Source of the DNA: Lachnospiraceae bacterium | GTDB lineage: Bacteria > Bacillota > Clostridia > Lachnospirales > Lachnospiraceae | Length of the DNA: 64,000 nucleotides | NCBI GenBank assembly: GCA_017469275.1 | Contig: JAFUGT010000017.1 | Span: forward strand, 1 to 64,000 | Reading direction: 5' to 3' | Shown: positions 35,219 through 44,847 of the stretch, in pieces | Position numbering within the stretch: the first letter of the stretch is position 1 | Layout: the number at the start of each line of letters is the position of its first letter | Notes under the pieces: generated by a model | What the model was told of the DNA's origin: nothing | What the model saw: the letters and a program-made list of their open reading frames with translations, nothing else | The model's database searches: none | Translations under genes and position numbers: made by a program

Positions 35219-36391
35219 ATGTACTTAGAAGAAATCAGAAAAGAGTTTACAGAGCATGTGCTTCCCTTTTGGATGGGACTTAAGGATGAGGAAAACGGTG
35301 GTTATTACGGACTGCTGGATTACGAGCTTAACCTGGATAAAAAGGCCGTTAAGGGCTGTATTTTGAATAGTCGTATTCTGTGGTTTTTTTCAAATGCCTA
35401 CCTTTGCCTCGGGGATAAAAAGTATCTTGAATATGCAAAGCACGCCTTTTGTTTTATGAGAGATTATTGTCTTGATAAAGATAAAGGTGGAGTTTACTGG
35501 TCTGTCACCTATGACGGCAAACCGGAAGACTCTACAAAACATACCTACAATCAGGCCTTTGCAGTATATGCCCTTTCTTCGTATTATGATGCTTCAAAAG
35601 ACAAGGAAGCGCTTGATATCGCATACGGATTATACAATGTTATTGAGACAAAATGCAGAAATGAAGGCGGATATCTGGAAGCATTTAATAAGGATTTTGA
35701 ACCGGAATCCAATGAGAAATTATCAGAGAACGGTGTGGAGGCCGGAAGGACCATGAATACCCTTCTCCATGTTTTCGAGGCATATACAGAACTGTACCGG
35801 GTGGATGGTAATAAAGAGCTGACGGATAAACTCAAATTTATGCTGGATATTTTTGCGGATAAAATCTACAATCCCGAAAAGCGTAGATTAGAAGTTTTCT
35901 TTGATGCTGATTACAACACACTTATCGATCTATACTCTTATGGTCACGATATAGAAGCAGCATGGCTTATAGACAGAGGCTTGGAGATTTTGAAGGATGA
36001 TGAATATTCTAAGAAGATTTATCCTATTACCGAAGTTCTTACAGCACAGGTTTATAAGGAAGCATTTGACGGTATTTCAATGCCTGCGGAATGCTGTAAC
36101 AAAGTGGTTGAAGAGACGAGAATATGGTGGGTGCAGGTGGAGGCTATGGTCGGCTTCTACAATGGATATCAACGGGATTCGTCTCACGTTGAATATCGTG
36201 ATGCGGTCATAAATTTGTGGAAGTTCGTCAAAGACAAATTTGTCGATAAGAGACCGGGTTCCTGCTGGCTGAATGAGGTCGATAAGGAAGGAGTACCATT
36301 TAATAAAAAACCTATAGTTGGTCCATGGAAATGTCCATATCATACGGGAAGAATGTGTTTTGAGTTGATCAAGAGAAATGCTGATATATAG
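35219..36391 (+). CDS. Cellobiose 2-epimerase (AGE family)
   Basis: 390 residues from ATG 35219, behind AAAGGAG. It matches ruminal cellobiose 2-epimerases in length (about 390) and in the start YLEEIRKEFTEHVLPFW...ENGGYYG and the segment NSRILWFFSNAYL. The (alpha/alpha)6 barrel carries conserved histidines (for example KHTYNQAF, GHDIEAAWL and the C-terminal WKCPYHTGRMCFEL). It converts cellobiose to glucosyl-mannose in the mannan degradation route. The next gene, 14 bp on, is an acetylesterase, suggesting a plant-glycan catabolic pair. Confidence 0.9.
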   Translation: MYLEEIRKEFTEHVLPFWMGLKDEENGGYYGLLDYELNLDKKAVKGCILNSRILWFFSNAYLCLGDKKYLEYAKHAFCFMRDYCLDKDKGGVYWSVTYDGKPEDSTKHTYNQAFAVYALSSYYDASKDKEALDIAYGLYNVIETKCRNEGGYLEAFNKDFEPESNEKLSENGVEAGRTMNTLLHVFEAYTELYRVDGNKELTDKLKFMLDIFADKIYNPEKRRLEVFFDADYNTLIDLYSYGHDIEAAWLIDRGLEILKDDEYSKKIYPITEVLTAQVYKEAFDGISMPAECCNKVVEETRIWWVQVEAMVGFYNGYQRDSSHVEYRDAVINLWKFVKDKFVDKRPGSCWLNEVDKEGVPFNKKPIVGPWKCPYHTGRMCFELIKRNADI

Positions 36392-36405
36392 AGAGGAAAT
36401 GTTAC

Positions 36406-37989
36406 ATGGAACTGGCGGCGGTTTTTAAAGAGGGAATGGTTCTTCAGCAAAACGGGATAAACAGAATATGGGGAAGAGCAGGTGAAGGGGAGAAGATAGA
36501 AATTGAGTTTCTCGATAAACATTATCTGACACAGGCAGATAACGGCGAGTGGCATATCGACCTTGAACCGGCGAAGGTGGGCGGACCATATGAAATGACT
36601 GTAAAGGGCAGCGCTTCGGGCGAAGTAGTTTTTAAAGATATTCTTGTGGGCGAAGTGTGGTTTGCAGGTGGACAGTCCAATATGGAACTGGAACTTCAAA
36701 ACAGCGATGACGGCGTCAGCGTGTGCGAGAATGCCGATAATGACTGGATAAGATTTTACAATGTTCCAAAGCATGCTATGGTCGATGATGAACTGATAGA
36801 GCTTGAGAAAAGTACCTGCTGGAAAAAAGCATGTGGTATGCAGATAGCAGATGTGTCGGCAGTGGCATTTTACTTTGCGAAGAAGCTATATGAGGTATTG
36901 CAGGTGCCGATCGGTATAATCGACTGTTATCTGGGTGGTACTTCTGCGACCTGTTGGGTGCCGGAAGAAAGTCTGTCAGACATTTCGGAAGTATCCGGTT
37001 ATATAGATGAATGGAAAGAGGTTATAGCAAGTAAATCCGACGAGCAGTACGAAGCACAGATGAAGGATTATAACGCCCGGGTAGATGAGTGGAATGCTAA
37101 AGTAGAGAAGCTTAGAGCCGATGATCCTGATATCTCATGGGAGAAGATAAATGAGGCGGCCGGAAGTTATCCATGGCCACAGCCTAAGGGGGCATCCTCG
37201 CTCTACAGGCCTTTTGGACTTTATGAAAGCATGGTCAGGAGAGTTGTACCTTATGGGATAAAAGGATTCATTTATTATCAGGCTGAGGAGGACAGGAGCA
37301 GAGCAGCCTGTTATGCGAAACTCAATCAGGCTGTGATAGATTGTTGGAGAGAAGATTTTTCTTTGGGAGAAAAAGAGGATATTCCATTTATTATTACGCA
37401 GCTTCCGATGTTTGCGGAAAAAGGTAATGAAGCTATTGATGATTTTGAGACGCTGAGAATGCAACAGGAGCAGGTCTTTCTTCAAAATGATAATATGGGT
37501 ATGGCTGTTATTATTGACTGCGGCGAATATGACAATGTTCATCCCACGGATAAGGAGACGCCGGGCAACAGATTGGCGCTGCAGGCGCTTGGAAGATTCT
37601 ATGGAAAAATTGAGAGATTTGATAATATGCGGGCCAGAGAAGTGAATTTCTGTAATGATGTGGTAATTGTTGCCTTTGATAATACATATGGTGAGTTAAG
37701 AGCCAGATACGCGGATGCGCATACACTGACAGCAAGATATGAAGAGACGGAAGTTCCTGCTAAGGTCCTTCCGTCTGAAAAGATACTTGGCTTTGAGATA
37801 AGCGGAGACGGCACACATTTTTATCCGGCTAAAGTACTTGTTGTCGGAGAAAAGATAAAACTTAGCTGCGACAGTGTTAAGACTCCCAAAGCTGTGAGAT
37901 ATGGCGTTACAGAATACGGAGTTGTTAACCTTTATAACGCTGTCGGATTGCCGTTAGCGCCCTTTATTTACGCTTCGAAGCTTAATTGA
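36406..37989 (+). CDS. Sialate O-acetylesterase-like SGNH hydrolase
   Basis: 527 residues with no signal peptide, so intracellular. The SGNH nucleophile motif is FAGGQSNME (about 86-94, Ser91). The later block YYQAEEDRSRA and the catalytic NVHPTDK (His about 379) match the sialate O-acetylesterase family, which removes acetyl groups from sugars. It directly follows cellobiose 2-epimerase, so acetylated manno-oligosaccharides are a plausible substrate. The ATG follows AGAGAGG. Confidence 0.88.
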   Translation: MELAAVFKEGMVLQQNGINRIWGRAGEGEKIEIEFLDKHYLTQADNGEWHIDLEPAKVGGPYEMTVKGSASGEVVFKDILVGEVWFAGGQSNMELELQNSDDGVSVCENADNDWIRFYNVPKHAMVDDELIELEKSTCWKKACGMQIADVSAVAFYFAKKLYEVLQVPIGIIDCYLGGTSATCWVPEESLSDISEVSGYIDEWKEVIASKSDEQYEAQMKDYNARVDEWNAKVEKLRADDPDISWEKINEAAGSYPWPQPKGASSLYRPFGLYESMVRRVVPYGIKGFIYYQAEEDRSRAACYAKLNQAVIDCWREDFSLGEKEDIPFIITQLPMFAEKGNEAIDDFETLRMQQEQVFLQNDNMGMAVIIDCGEYDNVHPTDKETPGNRLALQALGRFYGKIERFDNMRAREVNFCNDVVIVAFDNTYGELRARYADAHTLTARYEETEVPAKVLPSEKILGFEISGDGTHFYPAKVLVVGEKIKLSCDSVKTPKAVRYGVTEYGVVNLYNAVGLPLAPFIYASKLN

Positions 37990-38035
37990 AACCTGATTGT
38001 TTATCAGTCAAGTCTCTGTTAAATTAACTCAAATA

Positions 38036-38341
38036 TTAGCTGAATTCACCTGATTTCACAGTGGGCAGCGCCGACAGGTTGTTGTTCTCTGTGTCATCAG
38101 GAATAGATTTCAGATATTCCGTATCTCTTCTGTGGGCGATACCAACGCCTTTTATTTCGCCCGCTTTGGCAAGATTTACTCCCTCTTCTTTACTTACAAT
38201 TCGGTTGTCGGATAGCTGATATCCGGTTATCTTTCCTCGTTGTTTGACCAGGCCTGTTATTGATGCCGCATCTGCCTTCGGAGTTGGAATGTCATCTAAT
38301 GCAGCCTTTGGTAATTCTGAGTTTGAAATGTTGCTTTTCAT
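38036..38341 (-). CDS. DUF3892 domain-containing protein
   Basis: 101 residues. The DUF3892 block is ITGYQLSDNRIVSKEEGVNL, then AKAGEIKGVGIAHRRDTEYL, a small domain common in Firmicutes with no known function. The ATG at 38341 follows AAAGAGGTG on the minus strand. It is divergent from the next gene. Confidence 0.85.
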   Translation of the reverse strand: MKSNISNSELPKAALDDIPTPKADAASITGLVKQRGKITGYQLSDNRIVSKEEGVNLAKAGEIKGVGIAHRRDTEYLKSIPDDTENNNLSALPTVKSGEFS

Positions 38342-38513
38342 GATATCTTCACCTCTTTTTGAAATTCATAGTGATGATAGTATTTGGACATATTCGGATT
38401 TTATACATTTCTGTTTTGGTTTTTTAAGAGTCGTGTTATACTGTTTGAAGGAAAACATAGCTGATTAAAAAATATGAATATATGTTTGAATATATCAATA
38501 AGGAGATAAAGAC

Positions 38514-39599
38514 TTGATACTTGTATATTATTTATTATTTATCAATATAATAGCATTCATTATGTATGGAATTGACAAAGCTAAAGCAAAGGCGGATAAA
38601 TGGAGAATACCGGAACACACTTTGATTTTTCTTGCAGTCATAGGCGGTGCAATCGGTGCAGGGATTGGAATGAAGGTGTTTCATCATAAGACAAAGAAGA
38701 ATAAGTTCAGAATTACTGTTCCGGTTCTTCTGGTGATTGAGATTATTCTGATAATATTCTGTCTCTTCCAGAATTATCATCTCGTGGTCACCAATTATTC
38801 ATATGAAAATGATAAGATTACGGATAGTCTTGACGGATACCATATTGTGCAGATATCGGATCTGCATAACCAGTTCTTTGGTTTTGGGCAGAAGAGGTTA
38901 TTGTCGCAGATTGAAAAATGTGAGCCGGATATTATCGCGGTGACGGGAGATGTAATTGATACGAACCACACCAATTATGAGTTGGCTATGGAATTTTTCA
39001 AAGGTGCTGCTAAGATTGCTCCGGTGTACTACATTACGGGAAATCACGAGCTTTGGCTTGACAATGAAAGATTTTCCGGTTTTTTTTCTGATATTCAGAA
39101 TATGGGTGTTCATTATATAGATGATACTGTTGTTGATATGAAAGATTATCTGCTTATAGGTGTGGGCGACAGCACTCTTCGTATGGGGGTAGATCCTGAT
39201 AGTTTTGAGTATGTGGAGATTAGTGACAAAGGCGGTGAAAATCTATTATATCCTGTTGGGAACAATGGCACAGAGAGGGACGGTAGCTATAGGGATGACA
39301 ACCGATTTAAGATAATGCTTGCTCATGAGCCTTCATTTCATAATGTATATCAGAATTGCGGGATGGATCTGGTGTTCACAGGACATTATCATGGAGGGCA
39401 GATCATAATTCCCGGAAAGGGTGGTCTGATATCGCCGGATTTTGAATTCTTTCCGGAATTATATGAAGGTATGCATGAGTTCGGAGATACAACTATGGTC
39501 ATAAGCAGGGGGCTTGGCAATAGTCTGGCACCCGTAAGAATCAACAATTATCCGGAGATAGTTGTGGTGGAGTTGAAAAAGTCTAAGGCAGATAATTGA
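38514..39599 (+). CDS. DUF1294 and metallophosphoesterase fusion protein
   Basis: 361 residues. Residues 1-85 are a DUF1294 membrane domain (YGIDKAKAKADKWRIPEHTL, GGAIGA, about three membrane segments). The rest is a calcineurin-like phosphoesterase with QISDLHN, VTGDVID, TGNHELW, AHEPS and TGHYHGG, a complete dimetal site. The catalytic part is tethered to the membrane; it may act on lipid phosphates such as UDP-diacylglucosamine-type substrates, but this is a guess from relatives. The start is TTG 38514 behind AAGGAGATA. Confidence 0.85.
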   Translation: MILVYYLLFINIIAFIMYGIDKAKAKADKWRIPEHTLIFLAVIGGAIGAGIGMKVFHHKTKKNKFRITVPVLLVIEIILIIFCLFQNYHLVVTNYSYENDKITDSLDGYHIVQISDLHNQFFGFGQKRLLSQIEKCEPDIIAVTGDVIDTNHTNYELAMEFFKGAAKIAPVYYITGNHELWLDNERFSGFFSDIQNMGVHYIDDTVVDMKDYLLIGVGDSTLRMGVDPDSFEYVEISDKGGENLLYPVGNNGTERDGSYRDDNRFKIMLAHEPSFHNVYQNCGMDLVFTGHYHGGQIIIPGKGGLISPDFEFFPELYEGMHEFGDTTMVISRGLGNSLAPVRINNYPEIVVVELKKSKADN

Positions 39600-39709
39600 G
39601 AACAGAGTGTGAATGTATCTTTGAAGAAACTGCATTTATGTAAAAAAGTGTTGGCGAGCGTTTAACAGAGAACGAATATATTGAGGGTTTTGAAAGGATG
39701 GTATATAAC

Positions 39710-40687
39710 ATGAATTTTTCTATATTAGCGCCGGGTAGTATTGCGGCGAGCATGGCGGTGGCGGTGACAGGACTTTCAGAGGAATATGGAATCAAATGTC
39801 ACAGCGTTGCTTCCAGGAATCTTGAAAGAGCCAAAGAATTTGCAGATAAATGGGGATTTTCAAAGGCATATGGTTCCTATGAGGAGATGGTAAATGATCC
39901 CGAGGTGGAACTTGTGTACATAGCTTCTCCCCACTCACTTCACTATGAGCATGCAAAGCTGTGCTTGGAACATGGTAAGCATGTGCTGGTGGAGAAAGCA
40001 TTTACAGTAAATGCAGCTCAGGCAGAGGAATTGATAAATCTCGCAAAGGAGAAAGGACTTTTGCTGGTAGAGGCCATATGGACCAGATTCATGCCAAGCC
40101 GCACAATTATAAATGAGATTATCTCAAAGAGAATCGTTGGAAAACCGGTTTCTTTAACTGCCAATCTTGGATATTATCTTCAGGATAAGGAAAGACTTGT
40201 AGAACCTTCTCTTGCTGGGGGAGCACTTCTTGACGTGGGAGTCTATCCGATCAATTTTGCGATGATGGTGTTTGAACAGGATATCGCAAGGGTAGTAAGC
40301 TGTGCCGTGATGTCGGATAAAGGTGTTGACCAGACTAATAGCGTCACTCTGTTCTTCAGAGGTGGTGGTATGGCAGTGCTCCACAGCACCATGATGACGC
40401 CTACTGACCGGAGAGGAATCATTTACTGTGAGGAAGGTTATATAGAGGTTAAGAATATTAACAACTGTGAGGGTATAGAGGTGTATAATCGTGAGCATGA
40501 ACTTATAGATACCTACGAAGTGCCTGAGCAGATAAACGGTTATGAATATGAAGTTCTTTCCTGCAGACGTGCTCTAATGTCGGGAGAGATTGAGTGTGAA
40601 GAGATGCCCCACGCAGAGACATTAAGGGTTATGAGACTGTTAGATCAGATAAGGGAACAGTGGGGCATGAAATACCCAATGGAGTGA
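39710..40687 (+). CDS. Gfo/Idh/MocA family oxidoreductase
   Basis: About 325 residues. The N-terminal NAD(P)-binding domain starts NFSILAPGSIAASMA, with VYIASPHSLHYEHAKLCLEH and the catalytic lysine in GKHVLVEKAFTVN (about 90-102). The C-terminal domain includes GALLDVGVYPINFAMMVF. It oxidises or reduces a sugar or cyclitol. ATG 39710 fits the AAAGGATGG spacing better than ATG 39698. The gene overlaps nothing and is followed by a phosphoesterase 29 bp later. Confidence 0.9.
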   Translation: MNFSILAPGSIAASMAVAVTGLSEEYGIKCHSVASRNLERAKEFADKWGFSKAYGSYEEMVNDPEVELVYIASPHSLHYEHAKLCLEHGKHVLVEKAFTVNAAQAEELINLAKEKGLLLVEAIWTRFMPSRTIINEIISKRIVGKPVSLTANLGYYLQDKERLVEPSLAGGALLDVGVYPINFAMMVFEQDIARVVSCAVMSDKGVDQTNSVTLFFRGGGMAVLHSTMMTPTDRRGIIYCEEGYIEVKNINNCEGIEVYNREHELIDTYEVPEQINGYEYEVLSCRRALMSGEIECEEMPHAETLRVMRLLDQIREQWGMKYPME

Positions 40688-40716
40688 GCAGAGCAACGGT
40701 AAAGAGAGGTAATGTA

Positions 40717-41385
40717 GTGAGATATTATATTGCAGACTGTCATTTCTTTCATGAGAAAATGAACGAACGCATGGACAAGCGTGGTTTTTCGAGTGTGGAG
40801 GAAATGAATCAATATATGATTGATAAATGGAATAATAAGGTTAATAATAATGATGAGGTTGTTATCATCGGAGATTTTTCATGGGGAAAGGTTGAGGAGA
40901 CGCAGGAGCTATTGTCAAAACTCAAGGGTACATTATACATGATATGGGGAAATCACGATCATTTTCTTAATAATGCTTCCTTTGACAAGAGCCGGTTTGT
41001 GTGGATTAAGGATTATGCGGAGATACACGATAATAAGCGGAAAGTAGTGCTTTGCCATTATCCCATAATGTGTTATAACGGACAATATCGTCTTGACAGA
41101 AAGGGTAATCCCAAAACGTACATGCTTTATGGACATGTACATGATACCTATGACCAGAGGCTGCTGGAGCAGTTTCAGGAGATAACGAGAAATACTGTTC
41201 GAAAAGCGCTTGCGCCTGACGGTGAGCAGGATATGGCAATCCCCTGCAATATGATCAATTGTTTCTGCATGTATTCGGATTATGAACCGCTTACCCTGGA
41301 CGAGTGGATAAAGTGTCAGGATAAGCGGTTAAAGAAAATGCATAAGACAGTACTTGACGGGTCTGTGAGTCATGTAAACATATAA
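40717..41385 (+). CDS. Metallophosphoesterase
   Basis: About 222 residues from GTG 40717, behind AGAGAGGT. An open frame extends upstream into the previous gene without a better start. Motifs are YYIADCHFFHEK (D-x-H), IIGDFSWG, IWGNHDHF, LCHYPIM and YGHVHDTY, all metal-site blocks of the calcineurin-like superfamily (YfcE-like, small cytoplasmic type). The substrate is unknown. Confidence 0.88.
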   Translation: MRYYIADCHFFHEKMNERMDKRGFSSVEEMNQYMIDKWNNKVNNNDEVVIIGDFSWGKVEETQELLSKLKGTLYMIWGNHDHFLNNASFDKSRFVWIKDYAEIHDNKRKVVLCHYPIMCYNGQYRLDRKGNPKTYMLYGHVHDTYDQRLLEQFQEITRNTVRKALAPDGEQDMAIPCNMINCFCMYSDYEPLTLDEWIKCQDKRLKKMHKTVLDGSVSHVNI

Positions 41386-41400
41386 AAATATTCAGTATAA

Positions 41401-42786
41401 TCACATCACGTCAATAATATTTCTCTTGATTCGTCGGAAATATATAAGGGTAATAATGAGTGAGACGATTTCCGCAATCGGAAATGCGAGCCATACCAGA
41501 TTGACATTTCCGAATTGCGCAAGTATCCAGGCGACAGGTATGAGCACAACCAACTGACGTCCGAGTGATACTACCAGCGAGTAATAGCTCTTGGCAAAAG
41601 CCTGAAATACTGACCCTAGTACAATGGATATAGCTGCTATCGGGAAATGCACCGCAATTATTCTGAGCGCTGGAGTTCCTATTGCTATCATGTTGTCGGA
41701 TGCATCGAATAGTTTGAGCAGCAATGCGGGAACGGCTTCAAATACAATTGTTCCGATAAGCATGATTATAAATGCAAACTTTAAAGAGAATTTGAGGGCC
41801 TCTGTAATGCGGTCCTTTTTCTTTGCCCCGTAATTGTATGAGAGCACAGGGATAAGACCATTGTTAAGTCCGAATACAGGCATGAAGAAAAAGCTCTGTA
41901 ATTTGAAATAGACACCGAATACGGCAACAGCCGTTGAAGAAAATGCATCCAGTATTTTATTGAAGGTATATGTCATTACCGAGCCGATAGACATCATGAG
42001 AATTGAAGGTACTCCGACGATATATATCTGCTTGATGGTGTTGATCCTTGGACGAAATACACTCTTGATTGACAAAGTGATTTCTTTGTTGACGGTCACA
42101 TTCATTATTAGTCCTAAAATGGCAGCAGTGACCTGTCCGAAAATTGTTGCAATAGCGGCACCGGCAACACCAAGTTTAGGGAAAACCCCTATTCCGAAGA
42201 TAAGCATCGGATCAAGGATTATATTGATTATGGCTCCGGTCAATTGGGATATCATACTCTGGAAGGTACGCCCTGTTGATTGCAGAAGACGCTCAAAGGT
42301 CATCTGGAAAAACAGACCGAAGGAGAGCAGACATACATAGTGAAGATAAGTATTGCCGTAGGCTGCGATATCAGGATTACCTGTCTGTGAACTGATAAAT
42401 GGTTTCACGACGAATATACCAATCAACAGAAATATAATATAGTTGAATATGTTTAATAGAATTCCTGTGTTTGCGGCAGCATTTGCTTCATCAAACCGCT
42501 TCTCTCCGAGAGACCTTGACAGCAGTGCATTAATACCGACTCCGGTACCCGAACCTAATGCAATCATCAGACTCTGCATTGGAAATGCCAGAGTTACTGC
42601 TGTGAGTGCATCTTCCGATACCTGCGCCACAAATATGCTGTCGACAATGTTATATAGTGCCTGCACTAACATGGATATCATCATAGGCAGGGACATCGAT
42701 ATAATTAATGACTTGACGGGCATAACGCCCATTTTGTTTTCGGGCTGTGCTTTACTTCTTTTTGTATTTTTAATATCTGTTGCCAT
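41401..42786 (-). CDS. MATE family efflux transporter
   Basis: 461 residues from ATG 42786 behind GGAGGAATTG; the frame extends 10 codons further upstream without need. There are twelve hydrophobic segments. MATE signatures are PVKSLIISMSLPMMISMLVQ, YNIVDSIFVAQVS, GSGTGVGINALLSRSLG and, in the second half, VPSILMMSIG. It exports cationic drugs or metabolites. It is only distantly similar to the MATE at 32650 and not a duplicate. Confidence 0.93.
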   Translation of the reverse strand: MATDIKNTKRSKAQPENKMGVMPVKSLIISMSLPMMISMLVQALYNIVDSIFVAQVSEDALTAVTLAFPMQSLMIALGSGTGVGINALLSRSLGEKRFDEANAAANTGILLNIFNYIIFLLIGIFVVKPFISSQTGNPDIAAYGNTYLHYVCLLSFGLFFQMTFERLLQSTGRTFQSMISQLTGAIINIILDPMLIFGIGVFPKLGVAGAAIATIFGQVTAAILGLIMNVTVNKEITLSIKSVFRPRINTIKQIYIVGVPSILMMSIGSVMTYTFNKILDAFSSTAVAVFGVYFKLQSFFFMPVFGLNNGLIPVLSYNYGAKKKDRITEALKFSLKFAFIIMLIGTIVFEAVPALLLKLFDASDNMIAIGTPALRIIAVHFPIAAISIVLGSVFQAFAKSYYSLVVSLGRQLVVLIPVAWILAQFGNVNLVWLAFPIAEIVSLIITLIYFRRIKRNIIDVM

Positions 42787-43090
42787 CTCAATTCCTCCAA
42801 AACTAATAAAAACCATGTAAAAACATAATGTTTATCTAATAAATAAAGCCGTTATAATGTGCTTTTTTATGAAAACTAAACAAGTATAGCATAAATGGTT
42901 GCTGTAGGAAAGAATTATTTCGGGTATTTTGCCCTTGCCTTATAATCTTTGTGTGAAATGAATAGAAAACTGCTTGAAATATAGGGCTTATGTCCATATA
43001 ATCTAATTATGAGCAATTGAGTATAATGAATTATCAGAAGGGTTAGAATATGTCAGGAAAGCTTGCATTATAACATTTAATAGATAAAAA

Positions 43091-43135
43091 GTGTAAACTT
43101 TGCCTGAAAGCATCATAATAATAAAATGATATTAT
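43091..43135 (+). promoter_or_regulatory. Shared box 1 and promoter of the signalling operon
   Basis: GTGTAAACTTTGCCTGAAA (43091-43109), then exactly 20 nt, then TATTAT (43130-43135). First of six such sites in the 43-60 kb cluster. It lies 114 bp before the XRE gene. The rest of the 436-bp gap from 42787 shows only this. Confidence 0.7.
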
Positions 43136-43222
43136 AGCATTATTAAAACAATGGACATTGTTGCTGCTGCTATAAAAACAAGATAGATGATATAGATACT
43201 TAAGTAAAAGGGGTTTTCTAAA

Positions 43223-44242
43223 ATGAATACATATGATGGTAATGAAAACAGAACAGTATTTCTGCGTGACGCTATTATAATGTGTGATAATCTTGATGAT
43301 TTGAAAAATCAGATCATTCCAATGATGAAAACACAACAGGAACAATGGGCGCACAAAGTTAATGAGATCATTAAAGAAAACGGATATACCAAAAAAGATT
43401 TTGCTGAAAAATGCGGTGTCAGCCGGGTCACAGTGGATAAATGGTGCAAAGGTTCCATTCCAAAAAGCCGAGAGACATACCTTAAGATTGGAATGGCGGC
43501 GCATTATGATATATCGAATATGAATCAGCTGCTTATGCGTTATGGTCAATATCCGGGTCTGTATTCAAAGAGCTTAGAGGATTGTGTCTGCATGTTTGTT
43601 CTCAATAATAATTATGGGGATGAGGCTGCAGATAAATATAGATATATACTTGATAGAATTAAATCTAATTTGATTGGGAATGATAGATTTGATAAAACTA
43701 ATATAGACACAGATGATTTTAATGAACAGTTACTTAAGGTGTCAGATGAAGATGCGTTGGATGAATTCATATATAATAATAGTGCGTTATTTTCATACGC
43801 ATACCATAAGTTCTATGCTTATGTGAAGATGTGTATTAATGCGAACTACAAAGGATTTGCATCAAGTGTCTTTGATATGGCTGAAGGACAGGGATGGTCA
43901 TCTTCATTGAAACAGTGTGTTTCTGCAATACGTCAGAATAAATGGTACCCCACTAGAAATAAGATTATATCACTTGGCCTTCATTTATCCATGGATCATG
44001 ATCAGGTGGATGAGATGCTTGGTCTTGCACATATGGAACCGCTTTGCGCAAAAAATATATTTGAAACTGTGGTTATGTATATTTTGGAGGATGCAGACAT
44101 TAATAATATGCTTGACAGTGAGGCTGAAGAGTATGATCCTGATGAACTTTGCCGATATGCCAAGCAGATAATGATGGATATGGATATCCCCGAAATTGAA
44201 GCTTTTATTTCTGAATTGGAGGAAATAGATAATGAATGGTAA
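43223..44242 (+). CDS. XRE-type HTH protein at the head of the kinase cluster
   Basis: 339 residues. An HTH lies at about 49-75 (EIIKENGYTKKDFAEKCGVS, RVTVDKWCKGSIPKSRE). The remaining 250 residues are helical with no known domain, possibly a ligand or protein interaction region. The ATG follows AAAGGGG. Its gene overlaps the FHA gene by 11 bp, and PP2C and PASTA-kinase genes follow. It may be the transcription factor or a kinase target for the cluster. Whether it binds the shared 19-bp box is untested. Confidence 0.75.
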   Translation: MNTYDGNENRTVFLRDAIIMCDNLDDLKNQIIPMMKTQQEQWAHKVNEIIKENGYTKKDFAEKCGVSRVTVDKWCKGSIPKSRETYLKIGMAAHYDISNMNQLLMRYGQYPGLYSKSLEDCVCMFVLNNNYGDEAADKYRYILDRIKSNLIGNDRFDKTNIDTDDFNEQLLKVSDEDALDEFIYNNSALFSYAYHKFYAYVKMCINANYKGFASSVFDMAEGQGWSSSLKQCVSAIRQNKWYPTRNKIISLGLHLSMDHDQVDEMLGLAHMEPLCAKNIFETVVMYILEDADINNMLDSEAEEYDPDELCRYAKQIMMDMDIPEIEAFISELEEIDNEW

Positions 44243-44777
44243 AGTTTTTAATAATTTGATTGTAATTGAGAATGGAAAATTGAATACATATCTTTTGGAT
44301 AATAGGGATATTTGGGAGGTTGGACGAATTTCCGGTGACAGCCGCCCCGATATACCTTGTCATCTGGGAACGGTTAGTCGTAAGCATGGCAGATTCGAGA
44401 GTATGGATGGAATATGGTTTTATCTTGATAATAATGGTAAGAATGGTACCGTATATAATAACAGACATATTGCTCCGGGAAGAAATGGGCGTATCAAACC
44501 GGTGATGTTATCTGACGGAGATGTGTTGATATTTGGAGGAGGAGAACAGGCGGCAATCAATAGCAAGACTGTATGGGCTATGTTCTCCACCAGGTATTAC
44601 AGTAGTAATTGGAGTGTTGTGGAGACTAAATGTGAAGGGGCTTTGATTATCACTGATGGCAGCCATGTGACCAGATGTGAAAATCCTGTAAAGGGAATGG
44701 TGATTGAGCAGGAACACGGGTTGGCCATATATATGGGGGATATAACCTATCTGTTAGGTGATGCAAGAATTGCATGA
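44232..44777 (+). CDS. FHA domain protein
   Basis: 181 residues. The forkhead-associated phosphothreonine-binding motifs are visible: EVGRISGDSRPD (GR, about 28-39), TVSRKHGRFE (S-R-x-H, about 48-57) and NGKNGTVYNNRHI (N-G-T, about 69-81). The C-terminal half has no known domain. It should bind phosphorylated partners of the PASTA kinase encoded 1 kb downstream. It overlaps the XRE gene by 11 bp. Confidence 0.85.
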   Translation: MNGKVFNNLIVIENGKLNTYLLDNRDIWEVGRISGDSRPDIPCHLGTVSRKHGRFESMDGIWFYLDNNGKNGTVYNNRHIAPGRNGRIKPVMLSDGDVLIFGGGEQAAINSKTVWAMFSTRYYSSNWSVVETKCEGALIITDGSHVTRCENPVKGMVIEQEHGLAIYMGDITYLLGDARIA

Positions 44778-44847
44778 GTAAACTATGGTGTAATGTTCAA
44801 CTATAATTACTGTACAAATGGTTTTGGGTTATGGAATGGAGTAAGTT

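Noticed and set aside
43043..43549. 168-codon minus-strand ORF
   Set aside because: It overlaps the XRE gene and its promoter box, has no ribosome binding site and no recognisable domain.
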